Source of the DNA: Streptomyces sp. NRRL WC-3549 | GTDB taxonomy: Bacteria > Actinomycetota > Actinomycetes > Streptomycetales > Streptomycetaceae | Direction: 5' to 3' | Assembly (NCBI RefSeq): GCF_000721935.1 | Contig: NZ_KL585399.1 | Span: forward strand, 116,656-126,993 | Length of the DNA stretch: 10,338 nucleotides | Shown: positions 7,105-10,338 of the stretch, piece after piece | Numbering within the stretch: position 1 is the first letter of the stretch | Layout: every line of letters begins with the position of its first letter | The notes under the pieces: model-generated | What the model saw: the letters and a program-made list of their open reading frames with translations, nothing else | Told to the model about the DNA's origin: nothing | Databases searched by the model: none | Program-made: the position numbers and the translations under genes

Positions 7105-7941
7105 ATGTCTCGCCCTGGGAACACCACTCACGTCACGGACAGCACAGACAGCGACGGCGCACACGAAGGCGCCGTAACGACGGAAGGCCGATCTGATCGT
7201 GGTCAGCCGCGTCCCAGCGGGCTAGAAACCACCCGGCTGCCGTCAGCAGCCGAGCGCACACGAACTCTCGTACAGAGTACCTGCTCGTCGGTGCTGCTCG
7301 TACCAGGGCTGGACGGGGTCCATCCGGTACAGCTGATGCCGGACACCCGGGCGGTGGGTCCGGAGGGGGATCTGTTCCTCGGCTTCCCGGCCGGCTCCCC
7401 CCTCGTACGGGCCGCCACCCACGCCCAGGGCGACGAGCTGACCGCCGTGCTGGAGATCACGGACGTGGCCCCCGTCTCCGTCCCGCACCGGATCCGCGGC
7501 CGGGCCCGGATCGGCGGGTGGCTCACCGCCGTGCCCCCACTCGCGGGTCCGGGGCGGACGACGCTCCGGCTGGAGTTCGGCGAGGCGTCCGTCGACGACC
7601 TGTGGGGAGCGGAGTCGGTGGAACCGGAGGACTTCCGGGACGCCGTCGCGGACCCGCTCGTCGCCCACGAGGCCGAACTGCTCCAGCATCTGCACGCGGC
7701 CCACGGCGAGCAGATGGACTCGCTGTCCGCGCTGCTCGGCGAGCGGAGGTCCGCCGGGCGCCCCGCGGCGGAGGGGCCCCGTGCCGTCCCCGTCGCGCTG
7801 GACCGCTTCGGCCTGCGGGTCCGGTTCGTGGAGGGCGGCTCGGCCTGTTTCGACGCCCGCTTCGAATTCCCCGACCCCGTCCGCGACATCGGCGGGCTGC
7901 GCCGCGCGATGCACGCCCTCTTCGAGGCCGCCGCCTGCTGA
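7105..7941 (+). CDS. Iron-regulated split-barrel/DUF2470 protein
   Basis: The 278 residues form a split-barrel, FMN-binding-like domain (about 45-165, with LVPGLDGVHPVQL and EITDVAPVSVPHRIRGRARIGGWL) followed by a DUF2470 domain (about 180-275, with PLVAHEAELLQHLHAAHGEQMDSL and VALDRFGLRVRF). The same domain pairing occurs in HugZ-type heme-degrading proteins, so a role in heme binding or iron release is plausible, but catalytic activity cannot be read from sequence. There is no signal peptide or membrane segment, so it should be cytoplasmic. The ATG has AAGGAG at 7094-7099, five bases away, directly behind the iron box, which fixes the start. Residues 1-44 are a polar Thr/Ser/Asp/Gly-rich extension with unusual codon use. 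The gene converges on rarA with a 20-bp gap. Confidence 0.88.
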   Translation: MSRPGNTTHVTDSTDSDGAHEGAVTTEGRSDRGQPRPSGLETTRLPSAAERTRTLVQSTCSSVLLVPGLDGVHPVQLMPDTRAVGPEGDLFLGFPAGSPLVRAATHAQGDELTAVLEITDVAPVSVPHRIRGRARIGGWLTAVPPLAGPGRTTLRLEFGEASVDDLWGAESVEPEDFRDAVADPLVAHEAELLQHLHAAHGEQMDSLSALLGERRSAGRPAAEGPRAVPVALDRFGLRVRFVEGGSACFDARFEFPDPVRDIGGLRRAMHALFEAAAC

Positions 7942-7973
7942 GCACCGGGCGCCCACGGGCGTCACGAGGGTGC
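7942..7973. terminator. Possible bidirectional terminator between convergent genes
   Basis: GCACC (7942-7946) can pair with GGTGC (7969-7973) around an inner hairpin CGCCC/GGGCG (7950-7961). The element spans the 20-bp gap between the DUF2470 stop and the rarA stop and runs a few codons into rarA. The pairing is short and interrupted, so support is modest. Confidence 0.35.
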
Positions 7974-9335
7974 CGTGCCGCCCGGTCCACCGCGGCCGAG
8001 CCGCTCGCGGACCCGGTCCGCCACGTCCGCGTACCGTGCCTCGGCCCCGTACCGCGTGGGCTCGTAGTACCTCCTGCCGCGGACGGCTTCGGGGGCGTAC
8101 TCCTGGGCGGCGATGCCTCCGGGCACGTCGTGCGGGTAGATGTAGCCCTGGGCGTGGCCGAGCTTGGCGGCGCCCTGGTAGTGGCCGTCGCGCAGATGGG
8201 CCGGGACCGGGCCGGCGAGGCCCCTGCGCACGTCCTCCCGGGCGGCGGAGATCGCCAGCGTCGCGGCGTTGGACTTGGGTGCCAGCGCCAGCGCGATGGT
8301 GGCGTGGCTGAGGGTGAGCGCGGCCTCCGGGAAACCGATCATCGCGACGGCCTGGGCCGCCGCCACCGCGGTGGGCAGGGCCGTCGGGTCGGCGAGGCCG
8401 ATGTCCTCGCTGGCGGAGATCATCAGCCGCCGGGCGATGAACCGCGGGTCCTCCCCCGCCTCGATCATCCGGGCCAGGTAGTGCAGGGCCGCGTCCACGT
8501 CGGAGCCGCGGATCGACTTGATCAGGGCGCTCGCCACGTCGTAGTGCTGGTCGCCGTCCCGGTCGTACGTCACGGCGGCGCGGTCGACGGTCTCCTCCAG
8601 CGTCTCCAGCGTGATCTCCGGCTCGTGCTTGGCGAGCGCCGCTCCCGCGGCGGCCTCCAGCGCGGTGAGCGCACGCCTCGCGTCGCCGCCCGCGATCCGC
8701 AGCAGATGCGCCTCGGCGTCCTCGGGCAGGGTGACGGCGCCGGTCAGCCCGCGCTCCTCGGACACGGCCCGGCGCAGCAGCGCGCGCAGGTCGTCGTCGG
8801 TGAGCGGCTCCAGGGTCAGCAGCAGGGAGCGCGACAGCAGCGGGGAGATGACCGAGAAGTACGGGTTCTCGGTGGTGGCGGCGATCAGCGTCACCCAGCG
8901 GTTCTCCACGGCGGGGAGCAGGGAGTCCTGCTGGGCCTTGGAGAAGCGGTGGATCTCGTCGAGGAAGAGGACGGTCTCCTTGCCGAAGCCGCCGGTGGCG
9001 CGGCGCGCGCCCTCGATGACGGCCCGGACCTCCTTGACGCCCGCGGTGATCGCGGAGAGCTCGACGAAACGCTTGTTCGTGGCCTTGCTGACCACGTACG
9101 CCAGGGTCGTCTTGCCGGTGCCGGGCGGTCCCCAGAGGATCACCGACGAGGGGCCCGCCGGTCCCCCGCCGGCCTCGCCGACGAGGCGGCGCAGCGGTGA
9201 GCCCGGCTTGAGCAGATGCTGCTGGCCCATGACCTCGTCGAGCGTGCGCGGACGCATCCGGACAGCGAGGGGGCTGCTGGACGGGTCCTTCTCCTGGCGG
9301 TCTTCGGCTGCTGCGGTAAAGAGGTCGGGCTCCAC
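7962..9335 (-). CDS. rarA: Replication-associated recombination protein A (AAA+ ATPase)
   Basis: RarA (MgsA) is a clamp-loader-related AAA+ ATPase that acts at stalled replication forks, homologous to Mgs1/WRNIP1. The 457 residues are full length. Walker A is GPPGTGKTT at 69-77, Walker B is LFLDEIHRF at 123-131, sensor 1 is ATTENP at 153-158, and Arg169 in LLSRS is the likely arginine finger. The C-terminal half is the oligomerisation and lid region typical of the family, including [20 protein letters not shown] (260-279), [11 protein letters not shown] (307-317) and [13 protein letters not shown] (391-403). The GTG at 9335 has no Shine-Dalgarno but a TAGGCT hexamer six bases upstream. It lies 43 bp downstream of the VKOR gene, so it may be transcribed both with that gene and from its own promoter. 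Confidence 0.96.
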   Translation of the reverse strand: MEPDLFTAAAEDRQEKDPSSSPLAVRMRPRTLDEVMGQQHLLKPGSPLRRLVGEAGGGPAGPSSVILWGPPGTGKTTLAYVVSKATNKRFVELSAITAGVKEVRAVIEGARRATGGFGKETVLFLDEIHRFSKAQQDSLLPAVENRWVTLIAATTENPYFSVISPLLSRSLLLTLEPLTDDDLRALLRRAVSEERGLTGAVTLPEDAEAHLLRIAGGDARRALTALEAAAGAALAKHEPEITLETLEETVDRAAVTYDRDGDQHYDVASALIKSIRGSDVDAALHYLARMIEAGEDPRFIARRLMISASEDIGLADPTALPTAVAAAQAVAMIGFPEAALTLSHATIALALAPKSNAATLAISAAREDVRRGLAGPVPAHLRDGHYQGAAKLGHAQGYIYPHDVPGGIAAQEYAPEAVRGRRYYEPTRYGAEARYADVADRVRERLGRGGPGGTAPS

Positions 9336-9341
9336 GCAAGA

Positions 9342-9347
9342 AGCCTA
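9342..9347 (-). promoter_or_regulatory. Possible -10 hexamer of a leaderless rarA transcript
   Basis: On the minus strand TAGGCT is followed by six bases (TCTTGC) and then the GTG start of rarA. A transcript beginning about seven bases after a -10 would start at the GTG itself. No GGAG-like site lies in front of this start codon. A clear -35 is not visible at 17-18 bases. Confidence 0.45.
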
Positions 9348-9378
9348 TGCCACCCCACTGACAGAGCCTCCGGCCCCG

Positions 9379-10014
9379 TCAGCTGGTCCAGAAGTCCCAC
9401 CAGCGGGTCAGGATCAGCATGCCGATGATCCCGATCCAGAGCACCGGCGGCACCCAGTGGAACTCGGCGAGGCCGTTCCTCAGCCAGGCGGGGGCGGGCA
9501 GGATGCCGTGCTTGACGTTGTGGGCGGTGACGTAGCAGAACATCACGATCGTGGCGACCCAGGCCAGGCAGCACCAGAGGCAGAGGGAGTTGATGTTGTA
9601 CAGGGACTGGTACTGGAGCCAGGTGCAGAACCCGACACCGAACAGGGTGCCCGCGTTGAGGCCGAGCCAGTACCAGGCGCGGAAGCGGGCGCCCGCCAGG
9701 AGCGCCATGCCGATGCCGATGACCACCGAGTAGGTGGCGATGCCCAGCATCGGGTTGGGGAAGCCGAAGGCGGAGGCCTGCTCGCTCTTCATGATGTTGC
9801 CGCAGGCGACCACCGGGTTCAGGCTGCAGCCCGGGGTGAAGCCCGGGTCCTCGAGGAGCTTGAACTTGTCGATGGTGATCACCCAGGCGGCGAGCAGACC
9901 GGCCGCCCCCGTGATCACCAGCAGCAGCGCGAACGCACGACCGCTGCCGAAGGTCCTCGTCCCGCTGTCCTCGTCCTGGCGGGAGGAGGAGTGGTCTACC
10001 GCTGCCATCGTCAT
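9379..10014 (-). CDS. Vitamin K epoxide reductase (VKOR) family membrane protein
   Basis: Bacterial VKOR proteins reoxidise extracytoplasmic thiol oxidoreductases and pass electrons to quinones, replacing DsbB in actinobacteria. The 211 residues show about five membrane segments (about 26-47, 88-107, 113-132, 144-163, 188-205). The loop pair Cys63 and Cys71 (CSLNPVVAC) and the membrane CxxC pair Cys145 and Cys148 (CLWC, with Cys149 adjacent) are all present, as is the FGFPNPMLG block at 83-91. There is no fused thioredoxin domain, so a separate DsbA-like partner is expected elsewhere. The N-terminal 25 residues are polar and cytoplasmic. Two in-frame ATGs (10014 and 10008) are possible and no strong Shine-Dalgarno separates them; GGAA lies upstream. 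The gene is read in the same direction as rarA, 43 bp upstream of it. Confidence 0.93.
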   Translation of the reverse strand: MTMAAVDHSSSRQDEDSGTRTFGSGRAFALLLVITGAAGLLAAWVITIDKFKLLEDPGFTPGCSLNPVVACGNIMKSEQASAFGFPNPMLGIATYSVVIGIGMALLAGARFRAWYWLGLNAGTLFGVGFCTWLQYQSLYNINSLCLWCCLAWVATIVMFCYVTAHNVKHGILPAPAWLRNGLAEFHWVPPVLWIGIIGMLILTRWWDFWTS

Positions 10015-10338
10015 ATCGCCGTTCCATCACTGAGTAGCCGGCCGGGCAGGGCCATTGTGCCGCACCGCGGACGCGCTCATCAGTTCGACGGCTATATCGG
10101 TGTTCCCCTGCGAGACCCCCGGCGGGGCCCCCGGGAGACGTCCGCCGGCGTGACGGAACGCGCGGCCGACGTACCGGGAGGGGCGGGGGGCGCCGCCCCG
10201 ATCCGGACGCCCCGGGCGGGCCGGGCCTGCGGACCGGCCGGGGAAGAGGGGGCCGGGCCCGTCCGTCCGGCCGGGTACCGGGGAGCACCCCCGCGGAGGT
10301 ACGGCGGGGGGCGCGACGCATGCCCCGACGGGGGACCC
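10015..10338. other. GC-rich stretch with no credible gene
   Basis: I see no reading frame with convincing protein character in these 324 bases. The part from about 10110 on is dense in G and C runs. Short palindromes occur, for example CCCC/GGGG at 10117-10127. The part nearest the VKOR gene is less GC-rich (GCTATATC around 10091-10098) and should hold its promoter, but I could not pick a convincing pair of elements. The remainder is probably the spacer after an upstream gene outside the window. Confidence 0.5.
10288..10310. terminator. Possible all-GC hairpin in the distal spacer
   Basis: CCCCCGC (10288-10294) pairs exactly with GCGGGGG (10304-10310) around a 9-base loop. It could end transcription of a minus-strand gene beyond the window. 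In such GC-rich sequence a 7-bp stem can also arise by chance. Confidence 0.3.

Noticed and set aside
7243..9339. A 698-codon minus-strand frame over rarA and the DUF2470 gene
   Set aside because: It is a +1-shifted shadow of rarA with Arg/Gly/Ala-rich sequence, and it runs antisense through the iron-regulated gene.
9358..9382. Inverted repeat CTGAC/GTCAG as a terminator between the VKOR gene and rarA
   Set aside because: A 5-bp stem with a 15-base loop is within chance expectation and there is no T-run.
10085..10110. A GGAAC motif upstream of the VKOR gene as a sigma-E or sigma-R -35
   Set aside because: No matching -10 (GTT or CGTC-type) lies at the required 16-19 base spacing.
9140..10321. 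A 393-codon minus-strand frame across the VKOR gene and the distal spacer
   Set aside because: Arg/Pro-rich translation in a shifted frame over two well-identified genes; no Shine-Dalgarno and no recognisable domain.

Overview
The window is high-GC actinobacterial chromosome, almost certainly Streptomyces. Coding regions have strongly G/C-biased third positions, GTG starts are common, and the proteins match the streptomycete versions of their families. It is a conserved core-genome region. I see no insertion sequence, integrase, CRISPR array, toxin-antitoxin pair, tRNA or rRNA, and no cluster that looks like an undescribed system.

Positions 1-6159 hold a tightly packed operon read on the minus strand, in transcription order: a DUF948 membrane protein, a DUF6167-like small protein, alaS (alanyl-tRNA synthetase), ruvX/yqgF (Holliday junction resolvase family), mltG (endolytic transglycosylase) and aroE (shikimate dehydrogenase, cut by the window edge). 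Most junctions are overlaps or gaps of about 1 bp, which implies translational coupling. The exception is a 100-bp gap with two inverted repeats in front of mltG. MltG has a long Gln/Tyr/Pro-rich cytoplasmic tail encoded by repeated DNA.

Positions 6160-7048 hold a spacer with two strong GC-rich stem-loops and then rpsD (ribosomal protein S4), also on the minus strand. Only 56 bp separate rpsD from the divergent plus-strand gene at 7105, which encodes a split-barrel/DUF2470 protein. Those 56 bp contain a 19-bp near-perfect iron box (DmdR/IdeR operator), so the DUF2470 gene is probably repressed by iron. This is the most informative regulatory feature of the window.

Positions 7942-10338 hold rarA (mgsA-type AAA+ ATPase) converging on the DUF2470 gene, then a VKOR-family membrane protein upstream of it on the same strand, then a GC-rich stretch without a credible gene up to the window end. 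rarA has a TAGGCT hexamer six bases before its GTG start and no Shine-Dalgarno, which suggests a leaderless mRNA.

The genes serve general housekeeping: tRNA charging, replication and recombination maintenance, glycan-strand cutting during wall growth, aromatic amino-acid synthesis, ribosome assembly, iron/heme handling and disulfide formation.
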